Of a DNA stretch of 34,220 bases, positions 15,646 to 24,198 are shown one piece after another (within the stretch, counting starts at the first letter, position 1; each line of letters opens with the position of its first letter). The stretch is from NCBI GenBank assembly GCA_946887025.1, contig CAMPJY010000009.1, positions 1 through 34,220 on the forward strand. The letters run 5' to 3'. Position numbers and translations under genes: made by a program. This DNA is from an uncultured Salinimicrobium sp. (lineage in GTDB: Bacteria; Bacteroidota; Bacteroidia; Flavobacteriales; Flavobacteriaceae). Below the pieces are notes generated by a model. The model saw only the letters and a list, made by a program, of their open reading frames with translations. It made no database searches and was not told the origin of the DNA.

Positions 15646-16971
15646 TTACAGCGCCCTCTCCAGATGGAAGATGAAAGTCTGTTCAGATCCATTACGCTTA
15701 ATCTTCATCTTGATCCTCTTGCCTTCCTTGGAAGCAAAGAGCCGGGCAATCTCTTCTATATCCATCTTATAGGCGCTCCTGGAATTTATGGACACTATAT
15801 GATCCCCTACTTTCAGCCCGGCTCGCTCGGCGGGGGAATCCTTTCGGAGCCGGGCTATCCTGAATTCAGGTTTCAGGGAAAAAGTCTGTTGAACCCGGGT
15901 AGTTTCTGAAACCAGGACGGTGCTGTTCTGGTTAACACCGTTAGTAGAGAAAGAGGGTGCCTTGGCGGAGGAGCGAATAACGACAAAACCATCATGTTCT
16001 ACGGTTATCCCTGACATGTTGGTGAAGTACTCATCATCAAAATGACTGTTCTTCTTCATGTACAGCTTCAGTTCGCTGTAATTGAAAATCAGATGGAATC
16101 TTCTCAGGATTTCGCCGCCAATACTTCCATTTCTCTCCGTAAAGAATTTTAAACCCCCAAAGGCGGTGGTATCCGGGAAGGACGTCAGGATATTATCCAA
16201 TTCAAACTCTGCGATAGTCATATTAGAACTCCTGCTCCTTTTTCCAAAAATATCCCCAACCAGCCCTAGTCCCAGAAAATCGTCATAATAAGGGTCCGGG
16301 ACCAGGATCTCCTGCCCATCCTCGAACAGCCAGAGCGCATCTGCCAGTCCGCTGTCGAGCAGTAAGGTGCTGCGTATCGTACTGTCCTTTATGGTGAGCA
16401 GGGTATTAACATAAGGTTTGTTCTTATAGAAAACCAGGGGTACAGCCTCATACTTTCTCACTTTTCCCGGCTCCTCATTTAAAGGATAAAGCCTCAAAAA
16501 CTTTCTCTGGTAATTGATCTCCACGATGAAATTCCTGAAAAAATCATGGCCCAGGATTCCGTGTACCGGAAAGCCAAGACGGGGGGAGAAATTGATATTC
16601 TGGTCGAGAATCAGAAAAATGGTCAGGTCATCGGAAACTGCTTTCCCCACCCGCATCTGGTTCCCTTCTGACTTGAGTGCCTCAATATGCTCATCGCTCC
16701 CGATCCCTTTAAGCTTTACTGTTTCTGAATTGCGCAAGTCAAGGGAATCGACATTATCCAGACCTAGTAAAACAGTCGTATTTACGCCCGTATCCAAAAG
16801 AAAGGACAGCTTTATACCATTCAGTTCAACAGGAAGGATTATCAGGTTGTTGATCAGTTCAAACCTGATCTTATCTTTTCGTTCTCCCGGTTCCAGCGCA
16901 AAAGTATTCTGCCCCGAAACGGAGATCAGGGGGAAAAGGGTCATAACTGAAAGGAGGATAAACTTTCTCAT
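15646..16971 (-). CDS. Retropepsin-like aspartyl protease with PDZ domain
   Basis: A predicted exported protein of 441 residues. The start MRKFILLSVM opens a signal peptide ending near residue 20 (ISVSGQ). Two aspartyl-protease half-domains follow: FLLDTGVN with Asp60 and LLLDSGLA with Asp206, each followed by hydrophobic strands of the pepsin/retropepsin type; HGILGHDFF at about 137-145 fits the hydrophobic-hydrophobic-Gly element. The last 75 residues form a PDZ domain (DSPAERAGLKVGDHIVSING-like). The second motif is DSG, not DTG. Substrates are unknown. It is divergent from the aminotransferase gene and converges on the DUF1573 gene. Confidence 0.87.
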   Translation of the reverse strand: MRKFILLSVMTLFPLISVSGQNTFALEPGERKDKIRFELINNLIILPVELNGIKLSFLLDTGVNTTVLLGLDNVDSLDLRNSETVKLKGIGSDEHIEALKSEGNQMRVGKAVSDDLTIFLILDQNINFSPRLGFPVHGILGHDFFRNFIVEINYQRKFLRLYPLNEEPGKVRKYEAVPLVFYKNKPYVNTLLTIKDSTIRSTLLLDSGLADALWLFEDGQEILVPDPYYDDFLGLGLVGDIFGKRSRSSNMTIAEFELDNILTSFPDTTAFGGLKFFTERNGSIGGEILRRFHLIFNYSELKLYMKKNSHFDDEYFTNMSGITVEHDGFVVIRSSAKAPSFSTNGVNQNSTVLVSETTRVQQTFSLKPEFRIARLRKDSPAERAGLKVGDHIVSINSRSAYKMDIEEIARLFASKEGKRIKMKIKRNGSEQTFIFHLERAL

Positions 16972-17026
16972 CTTTCCCCTGTTTTTGTCATTTAAAAAAT
17001 ACAAAAATTTCCAATTCAGCTTACTT

Positions 17027-17034
17027 TAATTTTG
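17027..17034 (+). promoter_or_regulatory. -7 promoter box of aminotransferase-murB
   Basis: TAATTTTG is an exact TAnnTTTG match. The predicted start is about 17038, with a leader of about 24 nt before the ATG at 17062. No TTG at the -33 distance is seen. Confidence 0.5.
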
Positions 17035-17061
17035 CAACTTTGTAATCCTTAAAAAAAAGTT

Positions 17062-18252
17062 ATGCCTAATATCTCAAATAAAGGTCTGGCGATGCCGGAA
17101 TCCCCTATAAGAAAACTTGTCCCTTATGCTGAAGAAGCCGTTAAAAAAGGCCGTACCATTTATCAGCTGAACATTGGACAGCCCGATATAAAAACGCCTG
17201 CAAAAGCCCTTGCAGCAGTCAAAACCAACGATATTGAAGTACTTTCCTACAGCCACTCTGCAGGATTTGAGAGCTACAGAAAAAAGCTCGCCACCTATTA
17301 TCAAAAAAACGAAATTGATGTTTCTGCACAGGACCTGATCATCACCACCGGAGGATCTGAAGCCCTGTTATTTGCGATGGGAACCATAGCCGATGCGGAT
17401 GATGAAATTATCATCCCCGAGCCTTTTTACGCAAATTATAACGGGTTTGCCACTTCATCGGGAGTCACTGTAGTTCCGGTGCAGTCCAATATTGAAGATG
17501 GATTTGCCCTGCCTCCCATTTCTGAATTTGAAAAGCTGATCACCCCGAAAACAAAAGCCATCCTGATCTGTAATCCGGGTAACCCCACAGGATACCTTTA
17601 CACCAGGGAGGAAATCGATCAACTGGCCGAGATCGTAAAAAAACACGACCTCTTCCTGGTGGCGGATGAAGTTTACAGGGAATTCGCCTACGAGGGCGCC
17701 AGACATTATTCCATCATGAGTGTGCCGGGACTAGAAGAGCATGCCGTTATGATCGATTCTGTTTCCAAAAGATACAGCATGTGTGGTGCAAGAATAGGTT
17801 GTATCGCTTCCAAAAACAAGGAGGTGATGAAAACCGCCATGAAATTTGCCCAGGCACGTTTAAGCCCTCCCACATTTGCTCAGATAGCCAGTGAGGCTGC
17901 ATTAGATACCCCACAGGAGTATTTTGATGAAGTCATTGAAGAATATACTTCCAGAAGAAATACCCTCGTAAAAGGCCTGGAGGAGATCGAAGGGGTCATA
18001 GTAGCAAAACCGAAGGGTGCTTTCTACTGTATTGCCCAGCTGCCTATTGAAGATGCTGAAGATTTCGCGAAATGGCTGCTAGAAACCTACCATCTGAATA
18101 ACGAAACCGTCATGGTGGCCCCTGCTGCAGGTTTTTATTCCACCCCTGACACGGGATTGAATCAGGTAAGGATCGCATACGTACTAAAAGAAGAGGATCT
18201 GAAAAGGGCTGTCGAGATCCTGAAAGCAGCTCTGAAAGAATACAAAGCTTAA
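17062..18252 (+). CDS. Pyridoxal-phosphate-dependent aminotransferase (class I/II)
   Basis: A 396-residue cytoplasmic fold-type I aminotransferase. The family marks are LNIGQPDI near the start, the GGSEALLFAM cofactor-phosphate segment, CNPGNPTG, VADEVYREF and the PLP lysine Lys236 in SVSKRYSMCGARIG. It is closest to the aspartate/aromatic aminotransferase group (AspC/AspB-like of Bacteroidota), but the amino donor and acceptor cannot be fixed from sequence. Its TAA stop shares a base with the murB ATG (TAATG), so the two are one transcript. The link with murB may reflect supply of amino acids for peptidoglycan, which is inference. Confidence 0.92.
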   Translation: MPNISNKGLAMPESPIRKLVPYAEEAVKKGRTIYQLNIGQPDIKTPAKALAAVKTNDIEVLSYSHSAGFESYRKKLATYYQKNEIDVSAQDLIITTGGSEALLFAMGTIADADDEIIIPEPFYANYNGFATSSGVTVVPVQSNIEDGFALPPISEFEKLITPKTKAILICNPGNPTGYLYTREEIDQLAEIVKKHDLFLVADEVYREFAYEGARHYSIMSVPGLEEHAVMIDSVSKRYSMCGARIGCIASKNKEVMKTAMKFAQARLSPPTFAQIASEAALDTPQEYFDEVIEEYTSRRNTLVKGLEEIEGVIVAKPKGAFYCIAQLPIEDAEDFAKWLLETYHLNNETVMVAPAAGFYSTPDTGLNQVRIAYVLKEEDLKRAVEILKAALKEYKA

Positions 18253-19265
18253 TGCAGACTTTTTCAGATAAAACTTTACAGGAGTACAATACGTTTGGGA
18301 TTGATGTAAAAGCGAGGAAATTCATCTCCGCTGATAGTATTTCCGATCTTCGGGATATAATTACACAGACCTATGCTTCGGAATTATTCATCCTGGGGGG
18401 TGGCAGTAACATGCTCCTCACCCGGGATCTGGATAAGACTGTCGTGCATATCAATTTAAAAGGCATTGAAATACTTAGTGAGACTGCCAATTCTGTTCTG
18501 GTGAAAGCCATGGCAGGGGAAAACTGGCATGAATTCGTGATGTATTGCATCGACAATAACTTTGGAGGCCTGGAAAACCTCTCCCTGATTCCCGGGAATG
18601 TCGGAACAACCCCTATCCAGAACATAGGGGCTTATGGGGTGGAGGTGAAAGACCTGTTCCACAGCTGTACAGCCCTGAACCTGCAGACGCTGGAGACCAG
18701 GGAATTCTCCCGGGAAGACTGCCAGTTCGGTTATCGGGATTCTATTTTTAAAAACTCCCTGAAAGATCAGTATATCATCCTCAGCGTCAGCTTTGAACTG
18801 ACAAAGGAGGATCATATTTTGAATACTTCTTATGGCTCCATTGACAGTCTTCTGGAAGAGGAAGGAATTTTAAATCCCGGAATAAAGGATGTTTCCGATG
18901 CGGTGATAAAGATCCGTCAGTCCAAGCTTCCCGATCCGAGAGAAATAGGAAATAGTGGCAGTTTTTTTAAAAATCCCATCATTCCGAAAAAGAAAGTGCT
19001 CGAGCTGAGGGAAAGGTTTCCTGAATTACCTTTTTACGAGGTTTCTGAAGAAGAGGTGAAAGTCCCTGCAGGCTGGCTGATAGATAAGGCAGGCCTGAAA
19101 GGCTATCGCGACGGAGATGCGGGGGTACACGCCAGACAGGCACTGGTCCTGGTGAATTATGGAGCGGCTACAGGATTGGAAATCCTCCACCTTTCCCGAA
19201 AAATTCAGGCAGAGATAAGGAATTTATTCGGAATAGATCTGGAACCCGAGGTCAACATCTTTTAA
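18252..19265 (+). CDS. murB: UDP-N-acetylmuramate dehydrogenase
   Basis: FAD enzyme reducing UDP-GlcNAc-enolpyruvate to UDP-MurNAc with NADPH, a committed step of peptidoglycan synthesis. The 337-residue protein starts with the typical LQEYNTFGIDVKA and contains LGGGSNMLLT (FAD phosphate loop), SLIPGNVGTTPIQNIGAYG, the YRDSIFK segment and GNSGSFFKNP with the catalytic Ser. The length and the YRDSIFK stretch place it in the E. coli-like type I group. It overlaps the preceding aminotransferase stop by one base. Confidence 0.96.
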   Translation: MQTFSDKTLQEYNTFGIDVKARKFISADSISDLRDIITQTYASELFILGGGSNMLLTRDLDKTVVHINLKGIEILSETANSVLVKAMAGENWHEFVMYCIDNNFGGLENLSLIPGNVGTTPIQNIGAYGVEVKDLFHSCTALNLQTLETREFSREDCQFGYRDSIFKNSLKDQYIILSVSFELTKEDHILNTSYGSIDSLLEEEGILNPGIKDVSDAVIKIRQSKLPDPREIGNSGSFFKNPIIPKKKVLELRERFPELPFYEVSEEEVKVPAGWLIDKAGLKGYRDGDAGVHARQALVLVNYGAATGLEILHLSRKIQAEIRNLFGIDLEPEVNIF

Positions 19266-19284
19266 TTAGATATAATTGTTGATC

Positions 19285-19303
19285 CCCTCTTCAAGCAGGA
19301 GGG
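19285..19303. terminator. Possible weak terminator after murB
   Basis: CCCTC (19285-19289) pairs with GAGGG (19299-19303) around a 9-nt loop, and the A/T-rich AATAAAAATAA follows. The stem is only 5 bp and there is no T-run, so this is a weak call. The rest of the murB-fasciclin gap shows nothing firm. Confidence 0.3.
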
Positions 19304-19413
19304 AATAAAAATAAGCTGCCTAAGAATTGGTTTTCCCTATCATCTTCCAGGAAAATTTTGGAATAAGGGCAATCTCTTAGACAGCCTTCTTTAAATATTA
19401 TTATTGTTTGTTG

Positions 19414-20112
19414 TTACATTCCGCCAGTAGATGTAGTATCGCTGGCTGAAGTATTATTTTTGCCCTGATTCATGTTTCCCGCTTCATTCATAGTTACATC
19501 ACTTGGCACTATAACTTCATCAATTATGTGGATTACCCCGTTGGAGGCCGCAAGATCAGTCTCGATAATGGTAGCAGTATTTCCTTCAGGATCAGTTAAA
19601 ATGATGTCATCCCCTTCAAGGGTGGCATTGATCTCTTCTCCCTGCATGCTGGTCAATATAAAAGTCCCACCAGCCGTTTCAATTTCCTGCCGCAGGTTTT
19701 CTTCGGTAAGTTCTTCGTCAACAACCAAATAATAGAGCATCGCGCTGTTTTCCTGCATGTTTTGCGGATCGGTCAATGCATCTCTTTCCTCCTGGGAAAG
19801 ATTCTCATAGGCCATGTTAGTGGGTGCAAAAACAGTATATGGTCCTTCCTCTTCTAAAAAGGTCTGATTCATTTCATTGCTTTCCAGATTTGTGGTAAAT
19901 ACAGTCAGAACTGTATCCTCCTGAACCATGGCAAAAACACTGTTGTTTTCAAAGTCCATTCGTTCCTGTTCCAATCTGTTTTCCTCTGCCATCTGAATAC
20001 TGTCATTCAGCATTTGATCATTTTCGCCCCGCTTGTCATTATCATTACAGGAGGAAAAGGAAAAAACTGCCATAGCAGAGAATATTACTAAATTCAATTT
20101 AGCTGATTTCAT
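19414..20112 (-). CDS. Fasciclin (FAS1) domain lipoprotein
   Basis: A 232-residue lipoprotein; MKSAKLNLVIFSAMAVFSFS precedes Cys22 in a lipobox (FSSC). An acidic linker (DNDKRGENDQML) leads to one FAS1 domain at about 55-205, seen in NSVFAMVQEDTVLTVFTTNL, the YTVFAPTNMAY motif and the closing segment NGVIHIIDEVIVPS. The tail is Asn/Thr/Ser/Gly-rich and ends in Gly-Met. FAS1 domains mediate adhesion, and in marine Bacteroidota many such lipoproteins are stress-induced; neither role is proven here. It is divergent from the small membrane protein gene across 178 bp. Confidence 0.9.
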   Translation of the reverse strand: MKSAKLNLVIFSAMAVFSFSSCNDNDKRGENDQMLNDSIQMAEENRLEQERMDFENNSVFAMVQEDTVLTVFTTNLESNEMNQTFLEEEGPYTVFAPTNMAYENLSQEERDALTDPQNMQENSAMLYYLVVDEELTEENLRQEIETAGGTFILTSMQGEEINATLEGDDIILTDPEGNTATIIETDLAASNGVIHIIDEVIVPSDVTMNEAGNMNQGKNNTSASDTTSTGGM

Positions 20113-20267
20113 AACTTAATTTTTAGTTTACTTACTGATATGCAAGGTATTGCGTTCTTAAATCATGAAAGATTTATACGCGATAAACTTTAGTTAAAGT
20201 GTGTAAACGATTTATTAACTGCCCCAATTTATTTATCCGGAACTACTGAATTAAGGCCAGAAATTCT

Positions 20268-20275
20268 TATTTTTG
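20268..20275 (+). promoter_or_regulatory. -7 promoter box of the small Cys4 protein / glycosyltransferase genes
   Basis: TATTTTTG is an exact TAnnTTTG match. The predicted start is about 20279, with a leader of about 12 nt before the ATG at 20291. An earlier in-frame ATG at 20273 lies inside the box and is excluded as the start. Confidence 0.55.
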
Positions 20276-20290
20276 CATAAAATATTTGAC

Positions 20291-20497
20291 ATGAAACTTC
20301 TCATAATCACCATTATACTTCTTGCCCTGGCTTTTGCAGGGATCGCTATTAAAATCTGGGCGAAAAAGGACGGTAAATTTGCCGGTACCTGCGCCAGTCA
20401 GAACCCCGCTCTTAATCAAAGTGGGGAAGCCTGTAGTTACTGTGGAAAAATGCCCGATGAAATCAGAGATTGCTCAGAACCACAAGCAGTAAAATAA
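20291..20497 (+). CDS. Small single-pass membrane protein with Cys4 motif
   Basis: A 68-residue protein with one membrane segment at about 3-23 (LLIITIILLALAFAGIAIKI), then a basic stretch (KIWAKKDGK), which by the positive-inside rule puts the C-terminus in the cytoplasm. The tail has four Cys: Cys34, Cys48, Cys51 and Cys61, with a CSYCGKMPDE knuckle, which would suit one zinc ion. I recall similar short proteins in other flavobacteria, but no function. It lies 4 bp before the glycosyltransferase gene and so is probably co-transcribed and perhaps a partner of that membrane enzyme. Confidence 0.8.
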   Translation: MKLLIITIILLALAFAGIAIKIWAKKDGKFAGTCASQNPALNQSGEACSYCGKMPDEIRDCSEPQAVK

Positions 20498-20501
20498 ATA
20501 C

Positions 20502-21602
20502 ATGCAGGTACTTTTTTACTGTTTTGCTGTGGTTTGCCTGGTCAACCTATGCTATTATTTCGGCTTCCTGAAGTTTTCCCAGAAGAAGCCATCTCAGCAA
20601 TCCCATTCGAAACCCTTACCTGTTTCCATAATTATCTGTGCTAAAAACGAGGCGGAAAACCTCAGGAATTTTCTTCCTTCCATTCTCTCCCAGGAATATC
20701 CTAACTTCGAAGTGGTGGTCATTAATGATGCCTCCACCGATGAAACCCTTGAAGTCATCGAAGATTTCCAGGCCAGGGATCCACGAGTGAAGATCGTGAA
20801 TGTTCAGAATAATGAAGCTTTCTGGGCTAACAAAAAATACGCGCTTACTTTAGGCATTAAAAAAGCAGTGAATCCATACCTGCTCTTCACCGATGCGGAT
20901 TGCCAGCCCGAATCGGAAAACTGGATTTCAGAAATGACTGCCGGATTCCGGCAAGATAAGAGTATCATTCTGGGATACGGTGGCTATTTTGTGAAGAAGC
21001 GGTCCCTCCTGAACAAGCTCATTCGTTTTGAGACCCTGCTTACGGCAGTCCAGTATTTCTCCTATGCGAACTGGGGACTTCCCTATATGGGCGTAGGCCG
21101 AAACCTTGCCTATACTGCAGAGGAATTTTATAATCAGAACGGATTTGCGAGCCATCTACACTTGCGATCAGGAGATGACGATCTTTTTGTAAACCAGGCC
21201 TCCACTGCAAAGAATACGGTCGGCTGCTTTACGGAAGGCTCAGTCACGAGAAGTGTTCCAAAAGAAAACCTCAGGGCCTGGTTCCATCAGAAAAAGAGGC
21301 ATGTGTCTGTGGCAAAGCATTATAAACTGAGCCATCGGATACTGCTCGGCCTGTTTTACCTTTCCCAAATTACCTTTTGGGCCCTTTTCATCATTTTACT
21401 TTTCTCCTCCTTCTGGAAACTGGTCCTGGGGGGCCTTCTGCTGCGGCTACTGGTACAGGGGATAGTATTCTACAATTCCGGGAAGAAACTCAATGAAAAG
21501 GATCTAATCTGGCTTTTTCCTTTCCTGGAACTCTTTCTGGTTTCGGCGCAATTAGGTATCTTTATATCCAATAGCATCTCAAAACCTAATCATTGGAAGT
21601 AA
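20502..21602 (+). CDS. Family 2 glycosyltransferase, membrane-bound
   Basis: A 366-residue inverting glycosyltransferase with a GT-A domain. One N-terminal membrane segment (about 1-22) is followed by VSIIICAKNEAENL and the nucleotide-sugar site VVINDASTDET. The metal-binding motif is FTDADCQP, and the acceptor region has SGDDDLFVNQ. Conserved QKKRH lies before two or three C-terminal membrane segments (about 275-360). This layout is seen in cell-envelope glycan or lipid glycosylation enzymes; donor and acceptor are unknown. It sits between the Cys4 protein (4 bp) and the sigma factor, whose start overlaps it by 10 bp. Confidence 0.9.
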   Translation: MQVLFYCFAVVCLVNLCYYFGFLKFSQKKPSQQSHSKPLPVSIIICAKNEAENLRNFLPSILSQEYPNFEVVVINDASTDETLEVIEDFQARDPRVKIVNVQNNEAFWANKKYALTLGIKKAVNPYLLFTDADCQPESENWISEMTAGFRQDKSIILGYGGYFVKKRSLLNKLIRFETLLTAVQYFSYANWGLPYMGVGRNLAYTAEEFYNQNGFASHLHLRSGDDDLFVNQASTAKNTVGCFTEGSVTRSVPKENLRAWFHQKKRHVSVAKHYKLSHRILLGLFYLSQITFWALFIILLFSSFWKLVLGGLLLRLLVQGIVFYNSGKKLNEKDLIWLFPFLELFLVSAQLGIFISNSISKPNHWK

Positions 21603-22162
21603 ATTCTGAATTGCTGCAGAAACATATCCAGAATGCCCAAAGCGGGAATCAGATATCTTTCAATTTCCTCCTGGACACTTACTGGAATGAGGTATATGCC
21701 TTCCAGCTGAAAAAAACCCAGAATGAGTCGGATGCGGAGGATATAACCATTCAGACCTTTTCCAAAGCTTTTAACAAGATCGATACCTTCGACCCTTCAT
21801 ATTCCTTCAAAACCTGGTTGATTGCTATTTCAAAGAATATCCACGTGGATCTGCTTCGGAAAAAGAAAGCTTCCATCCGTTCCCAGACTACCAGCGATGA
21901 GGATCATAAGGTTTATGGCATTGCTGATGACGCCCCATCCATTGAAGACAAGCTCATTACTGAACAGAATCTGGCGCAGCTGCTCAGGGATATAAAAAAA
22001 CTGCAACCGCATTATCAGGAGGTGATAAATCTCCGATACTTCCAGGAAATGAGCTATAAGGAAATTTCCCAGGCCCTTGCTGAACCCATGAACAATATCA
22101 AGGTAAAACTTCTGAGGGCAAAAAAACTATTGGCTGAAATAATCAAGGCCAGGATACAGTAA
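21593..22162 (+). CDS. ECF-like sigma-70 family RNA polymerase sigma factor
   Basis: A 189-residue two-domain sigma factor. Region 2 is seen in YAFQLKKTQNESDAEDITIQ and TWLIAISKNIHVDLLRKKK; region 4 is seen in LQPHYQEVINLRYFQEMSYK followed by EISQALAEPMNNIKVKLLRA, a helix-turn-helix. No ATG is suitable: the start proposed is TTG at 21593, because an in-frame TAA at 21587-21589 closes the frame just upstream and no internal ATG precedes region 2. It overlaps the glycosyltransferase stop by 10 bp, suggesting coupled translation at a low rate. No anti-sigma gene is next to it; lipA follows with its own promoter. Target genes are unknown. Confidence 0.88.
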   Translation: MEVNSELLQKHIQNAQSGNQISFNFLLDTYWNEVYAFQLKKTQNESDAEDITIQTFSKAFNKIDTFDPSYSFKTWLIAISKNIHVDLLRKKKASIRSQTTSDEDHKVYGIADDAPSIEDKLITEQNLAQLLRDIKKLQPHYQEVINLRYFQEMSYKEISQALAEPMNNIKVKLLRAKKLLAEIIKARIQ

Positions 22163-22238
22163 ACAAATCCCCTGCTTTTTTATGCGCCCGACTCGTTGAT
22201 AGACCCCTTCGATCTGCCTGCGATTTCCCATAAAATTG

Positions 22239-22246
22239 TATCTTTG
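22239..22246 (+). promoter_or_regulatory. -7 promoter box of lipA-gap
   Basis: TATCTTTG is an exact TAnnTTTG match. The predicted start is about 22250, with a leader of about 13 nt before the lipA ATG at 22263. An in-frame ATG at 22236 overlaps the box and is excluded. Confidence 0.55.
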
Positions 22247-22262
22247 TCCCAATACTTTTTCT

Positions 22263-23132
22263 ATGGAAACAGAAGCAATCCCTACTGCCAGAACCCCTAA
22301 ACCCAAATGGCTGAGAGTCAAACTGCCTACCGGTCAAAAATATACCGAACTAAGGAGCCTGGTTGACAAATACGACCTGCATACGATCTGTACCTCCGGC
22401 AGCTGCCCCAACATGGGGGAATGCTGGGGAGAAGGCACCGCAACCTTTATGATCCTCGGGAACATCTGCACCCGCTCCTGCGGATTTTGCGGGGTTAAGA
22501 CAGGGAGACCCGAAACCGTAAGCTGGGATGAGCCCGAAAAGGTGGCGCGTTCCATAAAACTGATGAAGATCAAACATGCCGTCATCACAAGTGTCGACCG
22601 GGATGACCTGAAGGATATGGGATCCATACTTTGGGCCGAAACAGTGAAAGCCATCCGAAGGATGAATCCCGAGACCACCCTCGAAACGCTCATCCCCGAT
22701 TTCCAGGGGAATGAAAGAAATATAAACAGGATCATTGAAGTGAATCCTGAAGTAGTTTCCCATAACATGGAAACCGTTAAAAGATTGACCCGGGAGGTAC
22801 GGATACAGGCAAAGTATGAGCGAAGCCTGCAGGTATTGAAATATCTGAAGGACAACGGGATCAAAAGGACCAAGTCGGGAATAATGCTGGGTCTTGGGGA
22901 GAAGGAGGAGGAAGTGATCCAGACCCTGCAGGATCTGCGGGCCGTAAATCTGGACATAGTCACCATCGGGCAGTATTTACAGCCCAGCAAACAACATCTC
23001 CCGGTGAAGGAATTCATAACTCCCGAGCAATTCAAAAAATATGAGAGCATAGGACTTGAACTGGGATTCCGCCACGTGGAAAGTGGTGCGCTGGTACGTT
23101 CATCCTACAAGGCCCAGAAACATCTTACCTAA
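22263..23132 (+). CDS. lipA: Lipoyl synthase
   Basis: Radical SAM enzyme inserting two sulfurs into octanoyl groups on 2-oxoacid dehydrogenase E2 and glycine-cleavage H proteins. The 289-residue protein has both cluster motifs: CTSGSCPNMGEC (Cx4Cx5C, auxiliary cluster) and CTRSCGFC (CxxxCxxC, radical SAM cluster), then the VITSVDRDDL segment, KSGIMLGLGE and the closing VRSSYKA with the Ser that binds the auxiliary cluster. Length is normal. gap follows 22 bp later, so both are likely on one transcript and both serve central carbon metabolism. Confidence 0.96.
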   Translation: METEAIPTARTPKPKWLRVKLPTGQKYTELRSLVDKYDLHTICTSGSCPNMGECWGEGTATFMILGNICTRSCGFCGVKTGRPETVSWDEPEKVARSIKLMKIKHAVITSVDRDDLKDMGSILWAETVKAIRRMNPETTLETLIPDFQGNERNINRIIEVNPEVVSHNMETVKRLTREVRIQAKYERSLQVLKYLKDNGIKRTKSGIMLGLGEKEEEVIQTLQDLRAVNLDIVTIGQYLQPSKQHLPVKEFITPEQFKKYESIGLELGFRHVESGALVRSSYKAQKHLT

Positions 23133-23154
23133 TCAGGCCGCGCCACTGCAACAA

Positions 23155-24168
23155 ATGAATACCAGTAAAAAAATAAGAGTGGGAATAAATGGCTTCGGGA
23201 GGATCGGCCGCAATTTATTCAGAATCCTGCTCGACCACCCGGAGATCGAAGTGGTTGCCATCAATGATCTCGCAAACGCCCACACTCTCGCCCACCTGCT
23301 GAAATACGACAGCCTGCACGGGGTTTTAAGAAGGGACATCAAAACAGAGGAGGAAAAGATCTTCATGGATGGAAAGGCTGTCCCCGTTTCCAATGCGAAA
23401 CAGCCGGGAGACATTGACTGGAGTTCCAATGGCGTAGAACTCGTTATTGAAGCCTCAGGGAAATTCAAGACCAGGGAACTCCTGGAACCTCATCTTCAGA
23501 ATGGGGTCAAAAAAGTCATACTTTCCGTCCCGCCGCAGGACGAATCCATTAAAATGGTGGTGCTAGGTGTGAATGAGCATCTGCTCGACGGGAGTGAGAG
23601 CATCATCTCCAACGCCTCCTGTACAACAAATAATGCTGCCCCCATGTTAAAAGTGGTGCACGATCATTTTGAGGTGCTGGAAGCCTATATCACCACGGTC
23701 CACTCCTACACTACCGACCAGAGTCTTCACGACCAGCCGCACCAGGATCTGCGCAGGGCACGCGCAGCCGGGCAATCCATAGTCCCGACCACCACAGGAG
23801 CCGCAAAGGCCCTGACCAGAATATTTCCTGAACTCAGCGAAGTAATTGGAGGTTGCGGGATCAGAGTCCCCGTACCAAATGGTTCCCTGACAGATATGAC
23901 CCTCAGGGTAGCCAGGCCAACCTCAATTTCCGAGATAAACGCTGCCTTTAAAAAAGCCTCGGAAACTAATTTCAGGAACGTACTCGAGTATACTGAAGAT
24001 CCTATAGTTTCAGTTGATATCATAGGCAATCCGGCCTCCTGTGTATTTGATTCGCAGATGACTTCGGTGATAAGCGGGAATTTTGTGAAAATCATCGGCT
24101 GGTATGACAACGAAATTGGGTATTCTAGCCGCCTAGTGGATTTAATTTCACTTGTTTGCAATAAATAA
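23155..24168 (+). CDS. gap: Glyceraldehyde-3-phosphate dehydrogenase, type I
   Basis: Glycolytic enzyme oxidising glyceraldehyde-3-phosphate with phosphate and NAD to 1,3-bisphosphoglycerate. The 337 residues begin with the NAD fold VGINGFGRIGRN and have VAINDLA (acidic residue favouring NAD). The catalytic Cys156 lies in SNASCTTN, the His in TTVHSYTTDQ, and the phosphate-binding Arg region in RRARAAGQSIVPTTTGAAKA. The closing WYDNEIGYSSR is typical. The start at 23155 was chosen because an upstream in-frame ATG lies inside lipA and would add unrelated residues. Confidence 0.95.
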   Translation: MNTSKKIRVGINGFGRIGRNLFRILLDHPEIEVVAINDLANAHTLAHLLKYDSLHGVLRRDIKTEEEKIFMDGKAVPVSNAKQPGDIDWSSNGVELVIEASGKFKTRELLEPHLQNGVKKVILSVPPQDESIKMVVLGVNEHLLDGSESIISNASCTTNNAAPMLKVVHDHFEVLEAYITTVHSYTTDQSLHDQPHQDLRRARAAGQSIVPTTTGAAKALTRIFPELSEVIGGCGIRVPVPNGSLTDMTLRVARPTSISEINAAFKKASETNFRNVLEYTEDPIVSVDIIGNPASCVFDSQMTSVISGNFVKIIGWYDNEIGYSSRLVDLISLVCNK

Positions 24169-24198
24169 TTATATTTAACACCAGTTAGATTTCCCCCA

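Noticed and set aside
19331..19370. Hairpin TTCCA/TGGAA with outer CCCT/AGGG between murB and the fasciclin gene
   Set aside because: The stem is broken by an asymmetric bulge and has no T-run; too weak to list.
22334..23050. Open frame of 238 codons on the minus strand
   Set aside because: Antisense to lipA, rich in Ser/Arg/Phe as expected from a reversed coding strand, with no family features.
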